This document shows, piece by piece, positions 1-9,017 of a stretch of DNA of 64,000 nt (position 1 is the first letter of the stretch; the number at the start of each line of letters is the position of its first letter). The position numbers were made by a program, and so were the translations under genes. The DNA is taken from NCBI GenBank assembly GCA_900550365.1, contig URRR01000004.1, positions 62,001 to 126,000 of the forward strand. The letters are read 5' to 3'. The stretch is from an uncultured Prevotella sp. (GTDB taxonomy: Bacteria > Bacteroidota > Bacteroidia > Bacteroidales > Bacteroidaceae). The notes under the pieces were generated by a model. The model was not told the DNA's origin. It was given only the letters and a program-made list of their open reading frames with translations, and did not search any database.

Positions 1-45
1 GGAAGTGGAATCAAGAATAGAAGGACGAATCAAAACTGAAAACTG

Positions 46-888
46 ATGAAACGCTTAATCACAATATTAATAATGGCCGCAGCCATAACGGCCGGCATGC
101 AGGCAAGGAGCAAAAAGCTCGTGATACTGCACACGAACGATACCCACAGCTGCATATTTCCGCTCAATCCCAACCTCGCCGACACCCTGCTGGCAGGACG
201 GGGCGGCTTCATACGGCGCGCTGAAATTATCAGACAAGAGCGCCGGAGCGAGCCTGAACTGCTGCTGCTCGACAGCGGTGACTTCTCGCAAGGCTCGCCT
301 TATTACACCTTATATAAAGGAGATGTGGAGATAGGACTGATGAACCTGATGGGCTATGATGCCGCAACGATAGGCAACCATGAGTTTGACTTCGGCGTGG
401 AGAACATGGCGCGCCTGTTCAGGAAGGCCGACTTCCCTATCGTATGCGCCAATTACGACTTTACGGGCACGGCTCTCGAGGACATCGTGAAGCCTTACGT
501 GATATTAAAGCGCAACGGAGTGAAGATAGGAATATTCGGCCTTTCGCCCAGACTTGACGGCCTCGTGCTGGCCGAGTCGTGTGCCGGAGTGAAATATAAC
601 GACCCGGTAAAGGCGGCCAATGACGTGGCACGGCTGCTCAAGGAGAAAGAGAAATGCGACGTGGTGATATGCCTCTCTCATCTCGGCTGGGACATCTTCG
701 GCCTTGACGACACGGAGCTGGCAGAGCAGACGAGAAACATAGATATCGTGCTGGGCGGCCATTCCCACTCTTATTTTGACAGTCTGAAATACAGGAAAAA
801 CCTTGACGGCAAGGACGTTCCTAACGACCAGAACGGCAAGCACGGCATCTTCATAGGAAAGATAACCGTCAATCTCGAAAGCCGCTGA
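46..888 (+). CDS. periplasmic metallophosphatase, 5'-nucleotidase N-domain type
   Basis: The 280-residue product has an N-terminal signal peptide (about residues 1-20) and the calcineurin-like metallophosphoesterase core of the UshA/5'-nucleotidase family. Visible metal-ligand motifs are NDTH (31-34), DSGD (76-79), GNHEFDFG (110-117), a SHLG motif and GGHSHS near residue 238. It ends right after the metallophosphatase domain and lacks the 5'-nucleotidase C-terminal substrate domain. In Bacteroidales that domain is often encoded as a separate neighbouring gene, which here would lie left of the window. Expected role is hydrolysis of nucleotides or sugar phosphates in the periplasm; the substrate cannot be read from sequence. 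A 22-nt-phased palindromic repeat cluster follows the stop codon. Confidence 0.85.
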   Translation: MKRLITILIMAAAITAGMQARSKKLVILHTNDTHSCIFPLNPNLADTLLAGRGGFIRRAEIIRQERRSEPELLLLDSGDFSQGSPYYTLYKGDVEIGLMNLMGYDAATIGNHEFDFGVENMARLFRKADFPIVCANYDFTGTALEDIVKPYVILKRNGVKIGIFGLSPRLDGLVLAESCAGVKYNDPVKAANDVARLLKEKEKCDVVICLSHLGWDIFGLDDTELAEQTRNIDIVLGGHSHSYFDSLKYRKNLDGKDVPNDQNGKHGIFIGKITVNLESR

Positions 889-904
889 TACTGACGCTTT
901 TCCC

Positions 905-984
905 AAAGACGGCCTTTCGCGTTGTAAAAGGCCGTCTTTTACACGCCAAAAGGCCACCTTTTGCAGTGCGAAAGGTGGCCTTTT
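905..984. repeat. 22-nt phased palindromic repeat cluster 1
   Basis: Four cores, AAAGACGGCCTTT (905), AAAAGGCCGTCTTTT (926), AAAAGGCCACCTTTT (948) and AAAGGTGGCCTTTT (971), start 21-23 nt apart. Neighbouring cores are reverse complements, so the RNA could form two 13-14 bp hairpins (905-940 and 948-984). The cluster sits 17 nt after the metallophosphatase stop codon and may act as a terminator or 3' stabiliser. Six related clusters occur elsewhere in the window. Confidence 0.85.
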
Positions 985-1055
985 GGAATTATGAAAATTC
1001 ACTATTCACATCCCGCCGACAAAATATTAAGCGGATATCGCCGTTATATAGTATA

Positions 1056-1799
1056 ATGAGAAAACTGTTTTCTATAATAATCTTACTGTCTGCGGCAATC
1101 GCCGCGGCCGCCCAGGGCAACGCCGTGCAGAACAGGCCGTACACTGACCTGCGCCCGTTCCACTTCGGCGTGGTGATAGGCACGCACTTCCAGGACATTG
1201 AGTTCAGCAACATAGGGCCGCAGATGATAACCAACGCCGACGGCACGCAGACGGAGACTCTCATCACATGCGACCAGGACCGCTGGGACATGGGCTTCAA
1301 CGTAGGCGTGCTCGGCGAGTTCAGGCTAAGCCAGCACTTTGCCTTCCGCATAGCTCCTACGCTGTATTTCGGCAACCGCCACCTGACCCTATACAACCAT
1401 ACTGACCACCTGGAGAACGGCGAGCCGATAACGCAGACGCAGGACATGAAGACTATCTACATAGGCTCGCCGCTCAACCTGCTGTTCGCTGCCCCGCGGC
1501 TTGACAACGCCCGCCCGTACATCATGGCTGGCGTAAGCCCCATGATAAATCTATCGGGCGGCGACAATGACTACGTAAAGCTGAAGAGATATGACGTATT
1601 CCTTGAAGTAGGACTTGGATGCGACATCTACCTGCCATTCTTCAAGCTGCGCCCCGAGCTGAAATTCTGTTACAGTCTGATAAACAGCCTCGACACGAAA
1701 CACGCCGACAGGCTGCGTGATGACAACATGAAGATGTATGCCCGCTCGATAAACGAGGCGCACAGCAAGATGATAGTACTATCGTTCTACTTTGAATGA
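1056..1799 (+). CDS. porT: PorT-family outer-membrane beta-barrel protein
   Basis: A 247-residue product starting at 1056, where a typical signal peptide begins (MRKLFSIIILLSAAIAAAAQ); the open frame reaches back to 966 but that extension runs into the repeat cluster. After the signal the sequence alternates short beta-strand-like segments (FHFGVVIGTHF, NVGVLGEFRL, FAFRIAPTLYFG, YIMAGVSPMINL, VFLEVGLGCDIYL) and ends in phenylalanine-glutamate after an amphipathic strand, as in an outer-membrane barrel. The pattern fits PorT, a type IX secretion/gliding component of Bacteroidetes. No other type IX genes are nearby, so the symbol is tentative. Confidence 0.7.
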   Translation: MRKLFSIIILLSAAIAAAAQGNAVQNRPYTDLRPFHFGVVIGTHFQDIEFSNIGPQMITNADGTQTETLITCDQDRWDMGFNVGVLGEFRLSQHFAFRIAPTLYFGNRHLTLYNHTDHLENGEPITQTQDMKTIYIGSPLNLLFAAPRLDNARPYIMAGVSPMINLSGGDNDYVKLKRYDVFLEVGLGCDIYLPFFKLRPELKFCYSLINSLDTKHADRLRDDNMKMYARSINEAHSKMIVLSFYFE

Positions 1800-1941
1800 A
1801 AACGCACCCTGCGCCGGTCCCTGATAACGGCAGACACAATACGCAATAACAGCACTCACGGCCGCCAATAACGAACGCCGCTGACTGCTGTTCTTTTTAC
1901 AGGCTTTTTATCGGCATTAAGCGTTAAACAATCTAAAAAGG

Positions 1942-1983
1942 AATACCTAAAAGTAGGTATTAAGGATAAATATATTACCTTTG
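1942..1983 (+). promoter_or_regulatory. ferredoxin promoter with palindromic operator
   Basis: A Bacteroidetes -7 box TACCTTTG lies at 1976-1983. Fifteen bases upstream is a perfect 8-bp inverted repeat, AATACCTA (1942-1949) and TAGGTATT (1954-1961), with a 4-nt spacer, in the -33 region. The string AAAGTAGGTA occurs at 1950-1959 and again at 1993-2002 in the leader. This suggests binding of a dimeric regulator; which one is unknown. Confidence 0.6.
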
Positions 1984-2037
1984 CAGTGTACAAAAGTAGG
2001 TACAAAACATTATTAACTAAAATAAAACAAGAACATT

Positions 2038-2205
2038 ATGGCTTACGTAATTGGTGACGATTGTATCGCATGCGGTACTTGTATCGACGAATGTCCTGTA
2101 GGAGCAATCTCTGAAGGCGAGAAGTATTCAATCAATCCTGATATGTGCACTGAGTGCGGTACATGTGCGGATGTATGTCCGTCAGAAGCTATTAGCTTAG
2201 GCTAA
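2038..2205 (+). CDS. 2[4Fe-4S] ferredoxin
   Basis: A 55-residue product with two CxxCxxCxxxCP motifs: C9, C12, C15, C19 and C37, C40, C43, C47. This is the classic small clostridial-type ferredoxin, a soluble low-potential electron carrier used by pyruvate:ferredoxin oxidoreductase and related enzymes in anaerobes. The full length matches the family. It is a single-gene transcription unit with a strong -7 box and a palindrome upstream and a hairpin terminator downstream. Confidence 0.95.
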   Translation: MAYVIGDDCIACGTCIDECPVGAISEGEKYSINPDMCTECGTCADVCPSEAISLG

Positions 2206-2227
2206 TTTATTTATTTAGAATTACAAC

Positions 2228-2260
2228 GGGGCGGCTCGAGCAATCGGGCCGCCTTTATTT
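2228..2260 (+). terminator. rho-independent terminator after ferredoxin gene
   Basis: GGCGGC (2230-2235) pairs with GCCGCC (2248-2253) and is followed by a T-rich stretch (TTTATTTAT). It lies between convergent genes and could serve the ferredoxin transcript. Confidence 0.6.
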
Positions 2261-3386
2261 ATGCCCCTGCCACACGCAGTACGGCATACTCGGAACATGT
2301 GCCTATACGGAACTTGGCACCCCACAGGCCATAACCCGGACAGACATAATAATGAGTGCGTCCACGGCTGTACTCTCCGTGAGACACTTCATACACGGCG
2401 TCAGTTATCCACGACACAGGCCAAAGCTGCCCGTGGTGGGTATGTCCGCTCAGCTGGAAGTCGACACCAGCACGCTCGGCCTGCTCAAGATGATACGGCT
2501 GGTGGTCCATCAGGACGGTGTACCTTGATTTATCCACACCTTTCATCAGCGCGCCGAGGCTCTTGCGGTGCGGATTTGAACGGTCGTCACGGCCTATTAC
2601 CGTTATTCCTTTTACATCGGCCATGCTGTCTCTGAGCAGCGTTATACCTGCACGCCGCATGAAATCGGCCGAAGCCTCTATGCCGGCATAATACTCGTGG
2701 TTGCCCGGACAGGCATACACCGGCACATCAACAAGGCGCAAAATGTCGGCTAAATGCTGCTCCTCAAGCGGCCGTATGTTGCCGTCAACAATGTCTCCGG
2801 CTATCAGCACCGCGTCAGGTCGCAGCCTGTTAATTGTCTCGACAAGCCTTGTCAGCTCGCCTGGGCCTATGTGGTAACCGAGATGAAGGTCGCTCAGCAT
2901 CATAAGTGTTACGCCATTGCCTACCGGTTTCTCCGTAGACATGCTGACAGTCCGGCACCGCTTGACACCGTAATTAATGTAACCCGCCGTGAAAACAACC
3001 GCCATGACGACGGCTATAACAGCCGCTACCGTGCCGTTGGAACGCAGCCACGCCGCCGGAACGACATGGACAAGCCGTAACAAGTCTAACAGAAGAAACG
3101 CCATGACAAGGTAAAGCAGGATGAAAAGCGACGAATATCCGACAGTGTACACAGCCTTGGCTATACCCAAAGGCAGATGGTCAGTAACCTTGCCGAAGCT
3201 CATCAGCATCATGGCAAATGCCAAAATGCCGACACCGACAGCACACCATCTGTACACGGAAGCCAGCGGCAAGATTGTCCATACATGCCACAACACATAA
3301 GCAAAGCCTGCCACAGGAAGAATGAAAAATATCGCGAACCACATATAAAAGAAATTGAATATTATCACAAAAGCACCTTTAGGCAA
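2259..3386 (-). CDS. membrane-bound metallophosphoesterase (YkuE/YaeI type)
   Basis: A 375-residue product. The first 150 residues are hydrophobic and hold about four membrane segments; the C-terminal half is a calcineurin-like phosphoesterase with SDLHLG, AGDIVDG, PGNHEYY and SGHTHHGQ metal-binding motifs. Relatives (YkuE, YaeI) act on lipid-linked or UDP-sugar substrates at the membrane, but no specific substrate can be assigned. A -7 box (TAACTTTG on the minus strand, 3420-3413) lies 27 bp upstream. It is transcribed alone, convergent with the ferredoxin gene. Confidence 0.85.
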   Translation of the reverse strand: MPKGAFVIIFNFFYMWFAIFFILPVAGFAYVLWHVWTILPLASVYRWCAVGVGILAFAMMLMSFGKVTDHLPLGIAKAVYTVGYSSLFILLYLVMAFLLLDLLRLVHVVPAAWLRSNGTVAAVIAVVMAVVFTAGYINYGVKRCRTVSMSTEKPVGNGVTLMMLSDLHLGYHIGPGELTRLVETINRLRPDAVLIAGDIVDGNIRPLEEQHLADILRLVDVPVYACPGNHEYYAGIEASADFMRRAGITLLRDSMADVKGITVIGRDDRSNPHRKSLGALMKGVDKSRYTVLMDHQPYHLEQAERAGVDFQLSGHTHHGQLWPVSWITDAVYEVSHGEYSRGRTHYYVCPGYGLWGAKFRIGTCSEYAVLRVAGA

Positions 3387-3412
3387 TCTGTCAGGCTATC
3401 TTTTGCAGGCTG

Positions 3413-3420
3413 CAAAGTTA
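3413..3420 (-). promoter_or_regulatory. -7 box of the metallophosphoesterase gene
   Basis: TAACTTTG followed by GC on the minus strand, matching the Bacteroidetes TAnnTTTG consensus, 27 bp before the start codon. Confidence 0.55.
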
Positions 3421-3496
3421 ACTATTAAAAACGTAAAAGCCATGCTCTGGCGGATTAATAATGATTAACGTGAAGCCGCCGGCAGGACATCCATAC

Positions 3497-3540
3497 GAAA
3501 AAAAAAGCGCGGCCCACCCTTTTCAGATAGGCCGCACGCT
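3497..3540 (-). terminator. rho-independent terminator after waaA
   Basis: On the minus strand the hairpin AGCGTGCGGCC / GGCCGCGCT (3540-3530 with 3514-3506) is followed by an uninterrupted U tract (A run at 3497-3506 on the plus strand), 40 bp beyond the waaA stop codon. Confidence 0.75.
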
Positions 3541-3578
3541 GCTGTCTTATCATCGGTTAGATAGTTTTTTAAGGCTGA

Positions 3579-4823
3579 TTAATGCCATTTTAAGGAGTTG
3601 CCGAACAGCGGAGCGACAGCATTAAGAATAACATCCGTTGCGCCAGCCTTCCCCTTGACGTAGTTTGCGGCCTCATGTCCTGCAGCCGTCACGGCTTGAG
3701 ACGAGGCATTGAATTTATTCAATAGAACCATAAAGTCTTCGTAAGACGATATTTCCAGACCGCCGCCGCAGGCCTTCAGCTCCTGCGCTTCTTGGAAACG
3801 GGCGTTGTTAGGACCGAAAATCACCGGCACTCCCCACACCGCCGCCTCAAGAAGATTATGTATTCCGACACCAAATCCGCCGCCCACGTAAGCAACGGTG
3901 GCATGTCCGTAAATTGAGGACAGTAGTCCGAAGCAGTCTATTATCAGGCAGTCTGCCGCCGCGACACTATCTGCCGTAGCCTTTGTATAGCGCACTGAGG
4001 GGCATCCGAGACATTCCTCTATCCTGAGAAGATGCTCTTCTGATATTACGTGCGGCGCTATTATCAGCTTCCATCCGGGATGCTCGTTGAAATAACGGAT
4101 AAATATATCCTCATCCGGTGGCCAGCTACTGCCTGCCACAAACACCTTCGCGTCACCTGCAAAGGCCTCAACCAACGGCAGAGACTTGGCTGCCTGCTTT
4201 ATCTGAAGCACCCTGTCAAAACGCGTATCACCGGTAACATCAACATCGGTGATGCCTATGTCGGCCAGCAGTTGCCTGCTTTCCTCGTTCTGAACGAAGA
4301 AACGTGTAAAGCAGCGCAGCACCCGCGAGTAAGGTCTGGCGTACCACTTAAAGAACACCTGATCACGGCGGAAAATGCTGCTGACACTATATGCCGGAAC
4401 ATCTGCAGCCTTGAGCAGACTGAGATAATTCCACCAGAACTCGTACTTAACGAAAAATGCCACAGCCGGATGGGCCGCCTCTATAAACCGTCGGGCATTG
4501 CGGCGGGTATCAAGCGGCAGATAACACACTATGTCTGCACCCTTATAATCTTTCCTTACCTCATAACCTGAAGGCGAAAAGAACGTTAGCAGAATCTTAT
4601 ACTCAGGGTGCTCGGCACGCAGACGTTCAATAATGGGACGGCCTTGCTCAAACTCACCGAGCGAGGCTGCATGAAACCACGCGTAACGGGAGCCGTGGTC
4701 AATCCGCCGGGCAAGCGTCTTCAGCGTATCCCTACCGCCCCGCAACATCTTACGGGCCTTAGAATTGAACAGTGAAGCCACAGCCACACCCAATGCGTAT
4801 AAGCGTATAATGAGTTCGTACAT
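3579..4823 (-). CDS. waaA: 3-deoxy-D-manno-octulosonic acid (Kdo) transferase
   Basis: A 414-residue GT30-family protein that transfers Kdo from CMP-Kdo to lipid A precursor at the inner face of the cytoplasmic membrane. It opens with a membrane-proximal hydrophobic helix (LIIRLYALGVAVASLF), has the SLGEFEQGRP motif with the catalytic glutamate near residue 60, and the C-terminal donor-binding segment GGGFGVGIHNLLEAAVWG followed by PVIFGP. Length fits the family. It precedes a strong terminator. Gene and neighbour gltX run in the same direction but are separated by 132 bp. Confidence 0.93.
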   Translation of the reverse strand: MYELIIRLYALGVAVASLFNSKARKMLRGGRDTLKTLARRIDHGSRYAWFHAASLGEFEQGRPIIERLRAEHPEYKILLTFFSPSGYEVRKDYKGADIVCYLPLDTRRNARRFIEAAHPAVAFFVKYEFWWNYLSLLKAADVPAYSVSSIFRRDQVFFKWYARPYSRVLRCFTRFFVQNEESRQLLADIGITDVDVTGDTRFDRVLQIKQAAKSLPLVEAFAGDAKVFVAGSSWPPDEDIFIRYFNEHPGWKLIIAPHVISEEHLLRIEECLGCPSVRYTKATADSVAAADCLIIDCFGLLSSIYGHATVAYVGGGFGVGIHNLLEAAVWGVPVIFGPNNARFQEAQELKACGGGLEISSYEDFMVLLNKFNASSQAVTAAGHEAANYVKGKAGATDVILNAVAPLFGNSLKWH

Positions 4824-4955
4824 CTTTTAAGCTAATAGTTAAGAATCAAGGATTAATAGCGGCATGACTGACAGCCGGGGAGCACATCAGAGCCGGAACA
4901 TCACACCGGACAGGATGAGACATTACCCCGAACCTTTCAACATGGCTTTTAATTC

Positions 4956-6476
4956 CTAACTTCCCAATACTTCAATAGCCTTGCGCAGACGGCGGAGAGT
5001 CTCTTCCTTACCGAGGAAAGCGGATATATCGAACATACCGGGGCCTTTGCCTATGCCGACAAGGGCAAGGCGGAAGGCGTTCATCACATCACCCAGCTTA
5101 TATCCCTTAGCCTCTATCCAGGCCATAACGGCGTGCTCCTGATTGTCTAAAGAGAAATCGTCAAGCCCCTCAAGAACATCTGCCAGCTCAGCCATAACCT
5201 GCGGAGAGTCAGGTTTCCAGCGTTTTTTCACCGTCTTCTCATCATACTCCGTAGGCGGGATAAAGAAGAATGAGCACAACGGCCACAGTTCTTTCACGAA
5301 GTCTACACGGTCTTTCATCATAGCCACAACCTGAGTAATGCGCTCAAGCGGTTCGTCAACGCCATAGCCGGCAACTATCGGTGCAAAAAGATTAGCTATC
5401 TCTTCATTGCTCTTACGGAGTATATATTCATGGTTGAACCAGATTGCTTTCTTATAATCAAAACGCGCACCGGCCTTGCTGCACTTGGTTATGTCAAACT
5501 GTTCAACAAGCTCGTCAAGCGTGAAAAGCTCCTGCTCAGTACCCGGATTCCAGCCTAACAAGGCAAGGAAATTAATCACTGCCTCAGGGAAATAGCCCTG
5601 CTCACGGAAGCCGTTGCTCACTTCACCCGTCTTGGGGTCATGCCATTCCAGCGGGAAAACGGGGAAACCGAGACGGTCGCCGTCACGTTTACTCAGCTTA
5701 CCCTTGCCGTCAGGCTTAAGCAGCAGCGGAAGGTGGGCAAAGCGGGGCATGGTATCTTCCCAGCCGAAAGCTCTGTACAGCAATACATGCAGGGGCGCAC
5801 TGGGCAGCCACTCCTCACCCCTGATTACGTGAGTAACTTCCATCAGGTGGTCATCTACGATGTTTGCCAGGTGGTATGTGGGCAGCTCGTCAGCGCTCTT
5901 ATACAATACCTTGTCGTCAAGGATGTCACTCTTTATAACCACGTCGCCGCGTATCATGTCATGGACATGTACATCTTCACCCGGCTCAACCTTGAACCTG
6001 ACCACATACTGGGCTCCGTCGGCTATGAGGCCGTCAACCTCTTCCTTGGAAAGTGTGAGCGAATTGCGCATCATGCCACGTGTACGGGCATCATACTGGA
6101 AATTCTTTATCTCGGCACGCCTGGCCTCAAGCTCCTCCGGAGTGTCGAAGGCTATGTAAGCCTTACCTTCGGCAAGGAGGCTGTCAACATACTTCTTGTA
6201 TATATGGCGACGCTCGCTCTGGCGGTACGGGCCGTGGTCTCCTCCGAAACTTACGCCCTCGTCAAACTTAATGCCGAGCCAGCGGAACGACTCTATGATA
6301 TATTCCTCTGCTCCGGGCACAAAACGTGACGAGTCAGTGTCTTCTATTCTGAAAATAAGTTCGCCGCCATGCTGCTTGGCGAACAGGTAGTTATACAATG
6401 CTGTGCGTACTCCTCCGATATGCAGGGCACCGGTAGGACTGGGCGCAAAACGCACCCTTACTTTTCTTTCTGACAT
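4956..6476 (-). CDS. gltX: glutamyl-tRNA synthetase
   Basis: A 506-residue class I aminoacyl-tRNA synthetase charging tRNA-Glu. The signature HIGG (the HIGH motif) is at residues 19-22 within PSPTGALHIGG, and KLSKR (the KMSKS loop) is near residue 262. The C-terminal alpha-helical anticodon-binding region is complete. A -7 box on the minus strand (TATTTTTG, 6515-6508) lies 31 bp upstream. Divergent from the HD-domain gene. Confidence 0.96.
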   Translation of the reverse strand: MSERKVRVRFAPSPTGALHIGGVRTALYNYLFAKQHGGELIFRIEDTDSSRFVPGAEEYIIESFRWLGIKFDEGVSFGGDHGPYRQSERRHIYKKYVDSLLAEGKAYIAFDTPEELEARRAEIKNFQYDARTRGMMRNSLTLSKEEVDGLIADGAQYVVRFKVEPGEDVHVHDMIRGDVVIKSDILDDKVLYKSADELPTYHLANIVDDHLMEVTHVIRGEEWLPSAPLHVLLYRAFGWEDTMPRFAHLPLLLKPDGKGKLSKRDGDRLGFPVFPLEWHDPKTGEVSNGFREQGYFPEAVINFLALLGWNPGTEQELFTLDELVEQFDITKCSKAGARFDYKKAIWFNHEYILRKSNEEIANLFAPIVAGYGVDEPLERITQVVAMMKDRVDFVKELWPLCSFFFIPPTEYDEKTVKKRWKPDSPQVMAELADVLEGLDDFSLDNQEHAVMAWIEAKGYKLGDVMNAFRLALVGIGKGPGMFDISAFLGKEETLRRLRKAIEVLGS

Positions 6477-6507
6477 TTATATTAATGAAGATAAAGTTAT
6501 TTTTGTG

Positions 6508-6515
6508 CAAAAATA
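6508..6515 (-). promoter_or_regulatory. -7 box of gltX
   Basis: TATTTTTG followed by C on the minus strand; a TTTG that could be the -33 element is at 6531-6528. Confidence 0.5.
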
Positions 6516-6582
6516 CAATAAATTCTGCAAAATGGCACAGATTTTTAGTATTTTCGCAGAGTAAAGTTACATTACCCGGAAA

Positions 6583-8682
6583 ATGATCAGATTCGACAAC
6601 ACAAGCACGCACCACCGCGGCCGCTGGCTGGTATATACAGCTCTGGTCGTAGTAACGGTGGCATTAATCGTATTCTTCCTGCCGCGCAACAGCGGTCCGC
6701 AGTTCCGTTATGACGTGGGCAAACCGTGGATGTACAGCTCGTTAATAGCCAAGTTTGACTTCCCTATTTACAAGACGGAGGCCACGATAAAGGAAGAACA
6801 GGACAGCATAACAGAGTCTTTTGAACCGTATTACAATTATGACGCAAGCGTTGAGCAGGCTCAGGTAAAGCGCTTTCTCGACACATACAAGAGCGGCATA
6901 CCCGGACTGCCGTATGACTATGTAAGGACAATAGCCGACAGGCTGCACCGCCTTTACATTGCGGGCATCATGGACGCGCTGGAATATTCAAAGATAAGCA
7001 GCGACACGCTGAACATGATACGCATAGTGAACGGTAAAAAGGCCACGAGCGTTGAGATAACCTGCGCTTACTCTACAATGACGGCATACGAGGTGCTTTT
7101 CTCTGACCCGAAGCTCGCCGCGCAGCGCCAGATACTGCAGAAGTGCAACCTGAACGAGTATATACAGCCCAACCTGATTTACGATGAGGACCGCAGCGAG
7201 ACCGAGCTGGGCGACATGCTGAGCGGAATACCTCTGGCAAGCGGCATGGTGCTGGGCGGACAGAAAATCATAGACAGAGGCGAGATAGTGGACGAAGGCA
7301 CGTACAGGGTGCTCAACTCGTTTGAGCGAGAGACCAAGAGGCGCAGCGCCGGAGCAAGCGCCGTGCCCTCAACGATAGCTGGCCAGGTATTGTTTGTGGG
7401 CACACTGATTCTCCTTTTCACCACATACTTACGCCTTTTCCGCAAAGATTACTTCGACAAGCCTCGCAGCATAGCCATGCTGTACGTAATGATTACGATA
7501 TTTCCGATACTCGTGTCTCTGATGATTACGCACAACGTGCTCAGCGTGTACATACTGCCTTTCGCCATAGCCCCGATATTCATACGTGTGTTTGTTGACT
7601 CGCGCACGGCGTTTACGGCACATGTAACGATGGTGCTGATCTGCGCCGCCGCCGTAAAATATCAGTATGAGTTCATCATAGTACAGCTCGTGGCGGGATT
7701 TATCGCCATTTACTCGCTGCGCGAACTGTCACAAAGGGCAGAGATTTTCAAGACCGCACTGCTCGTGACCATAGGCAGCTGCGGCATCTACTTCGCCCTG
7801 CAGCTGATGCAGGACAACAGCATCCTGACCATGGACCACAGCATGTACGCCTACTTTGCGGTAAACGGCGTGCTGCTGCTCTTCGCCTATCCGCTCATGC
7901 TGGTTATCGAAAAGACATTCGGCTTCATATCCAATGTCACACTGATTGAGCTGTCCAACACTAACAAGAAGCTGCTGCGCAGCCTCAGTGAAGTGGCTCC
8001 GGGCACATTCCAGCATTCGGTCATGGTAGGTAACCTTGCCGCAGAAATAGCCAACAAAGTAGGAGCGAAGGCACAACTTGTGCGCACCGGAGCGCTGTAT
8101 CATGACATCGGAAAGATGAAAAGTGCTGCATATTTCACTGAAAACCAGATGGGCGGCATCAATCCTCTTGACGCTATGCCGCGCATAGACGCTGCCCAGG
8201 TGGTGATAAGCCACGTCACTGAAGGTCTGAAAATGGCTGAGAAATATAACCTTCCGGGAGTGATAAAGGACTTCATAAGAACGCATCACGGCACGGGCAA
8301 GACTAAGTATTTCTACATATCATATAAAAACGAGCACCCTGACGAGCCAGTTGACGACACTCTGTTCACCTATCCAGGGCCGGACCCGTTCACACTTGAG
8401 CAGGCAATACTCATGATGGCCGACACCGTTGAGGCGGCCGCACGCTCTCTTAAAGAATATACAGAGGAGAGCATATCCAACCTTGTAAACAAGCTGATTG
8501 ACCAGCAGGTAGAAGACGGCTTCTTCCGCTCATGCCCCATAACGTTCCACGACATAGCCGTAGCCAAGCAAGTGCTGATAGAACGCTTAAAGGCGATATA
8601 CCATACACGCACGAGTTATCCTGAGTTGAACAAGAAAGAAGGGGACTCAACGGAACAGCAGGAAGAGGCAAAGCAGGCCTAA
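6583..8682 (+). CDS. 7TM-HD domain membrane phosphodiesterase (PgpH/YqfF type)
   Basis: A 699-residue protein with one N-terminal membrane segment (about 15-35), a long extracytoplasmic 7TMR-HDED-like domain (to about 265), a bundle of seven membrane helices (about 270-455), and a cytoplasmic HD domain. The HD domain shows HSVMVGNLA, the ALYHDIGKM metal site, HV and the RTHHGT motif. PgpH homologues hydrolyse c-di-AMP, so a role in cyclic-di-AMP or related signalling is expected but not proven here. The C-terminal tail is charged (EGDSTEQQEEAK). A perfect stem-loop terminator follows. Confidence 0.9.
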   Translation: MIRFDNTSTHHRGRWLVYTALVVVTVALIVFFLPRNSGPQFRYDVGKPWMYSSLIAKFDFPIYKTEATIKEEQDSITESFEPYYNYDASVEQAQVKRFLDTYKSGIPGLPYDYVRTIADRLHRLYIAGIMDALEYSKISSDTLNMIRIVNGKKATSVEITCAYSTMTAYEVLFSDPKLAAQRQILQKCNLNEYIQPNLIYDEDRSETELGDMLSGIPLASGMVLGGQKIIDRGEIVDEGTYRVLNSFERETKRRSAGASAVPSTIAGQVLFVGTLILLFTTYLRLFRKDYFDKPRSIAMLYVMITIFPILVSLMITHNVLSVYILPFAIAPIFIRVFVDSRTAFTAHVTMVLICAAAVKYQYEFIIVQLVAGFIAIYSLRELSQRAEIFKTALLVTIGSCGIYFALQLMQDNSILTMDHSMYAYFAVNGVLLLFAYPLMLVIEKTFGFISNVTLIELSNTNKKLLRSLSEVAPGTFQHSVMVGNLAAEIANKVGAKAQLVRTGALYHDIGKMKSAAYFTENQMGGINPLDAMPRIDAAQVVISHVTEGLKMAEKYNLPGVIKDFIRTHHGTGKTKYFYISYKNEHPDEPVDDTLFTYPGPDPFTLEQAILMMADTVEAAARSLKEYTEESISNLVNKLIDQQVEDGFFRSCPITFHDIAVAKQVLIERLKAIYHTRTSYPELNKKEGDSTEQQEEAKQA

Positions 8683-8703
8683 GATTAATAAAGAAAAGAC
8701 TGT

Positions 8704-8746
8704 TGACAGCATCTAACAATTCGAATGTGGATGCTGTCATTTTTTA
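8704..8746 (+). terminator. rho-independent terminator after HD-domain gene
   Basis: TGACAGCATC (8704-8713) and GATGCTGTCA (8730-8739) form a perfect 10-bp stem followed by a T tract. Confidence 0.85.
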
Positions 8747-9017
8747 ATACAAAGCGGTCAATAGACCTTGAGACACTCTATAATTTATGTTGTCCTAATG
8801 GTTGCGGACTCATCTCAGACTTAACGGGCAAAGTCAAGGCGGGAAATACGGCAGATAAGCGACAGAAAGTGCATAGCGTAGAGTGGTTTGAACGAGGCCC
8901 TTATAACTGATTTAGTTTTATAATTACGTTCATCAAGAGCCGAATTTAACCGATACTGGCATCTGTCTAAAACAGGACAGCAGTCTTTCAATATGTTTAA
9001 GGTTTCAGAGCAAAAAC
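8747..9017. other. unassigned intergenic stretch beside the IS island
   Basis: This stretch holds two short open frames on opposite strands (8725-8910 plus, 8821-9036 minus), neither with recognisable domains, composition or start signals. The minus-strand frame encodes basic, cysteine-containing residues that could be remnant transposase but no family could be recognised. I see no supported gene here. Confidence 0.3.
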
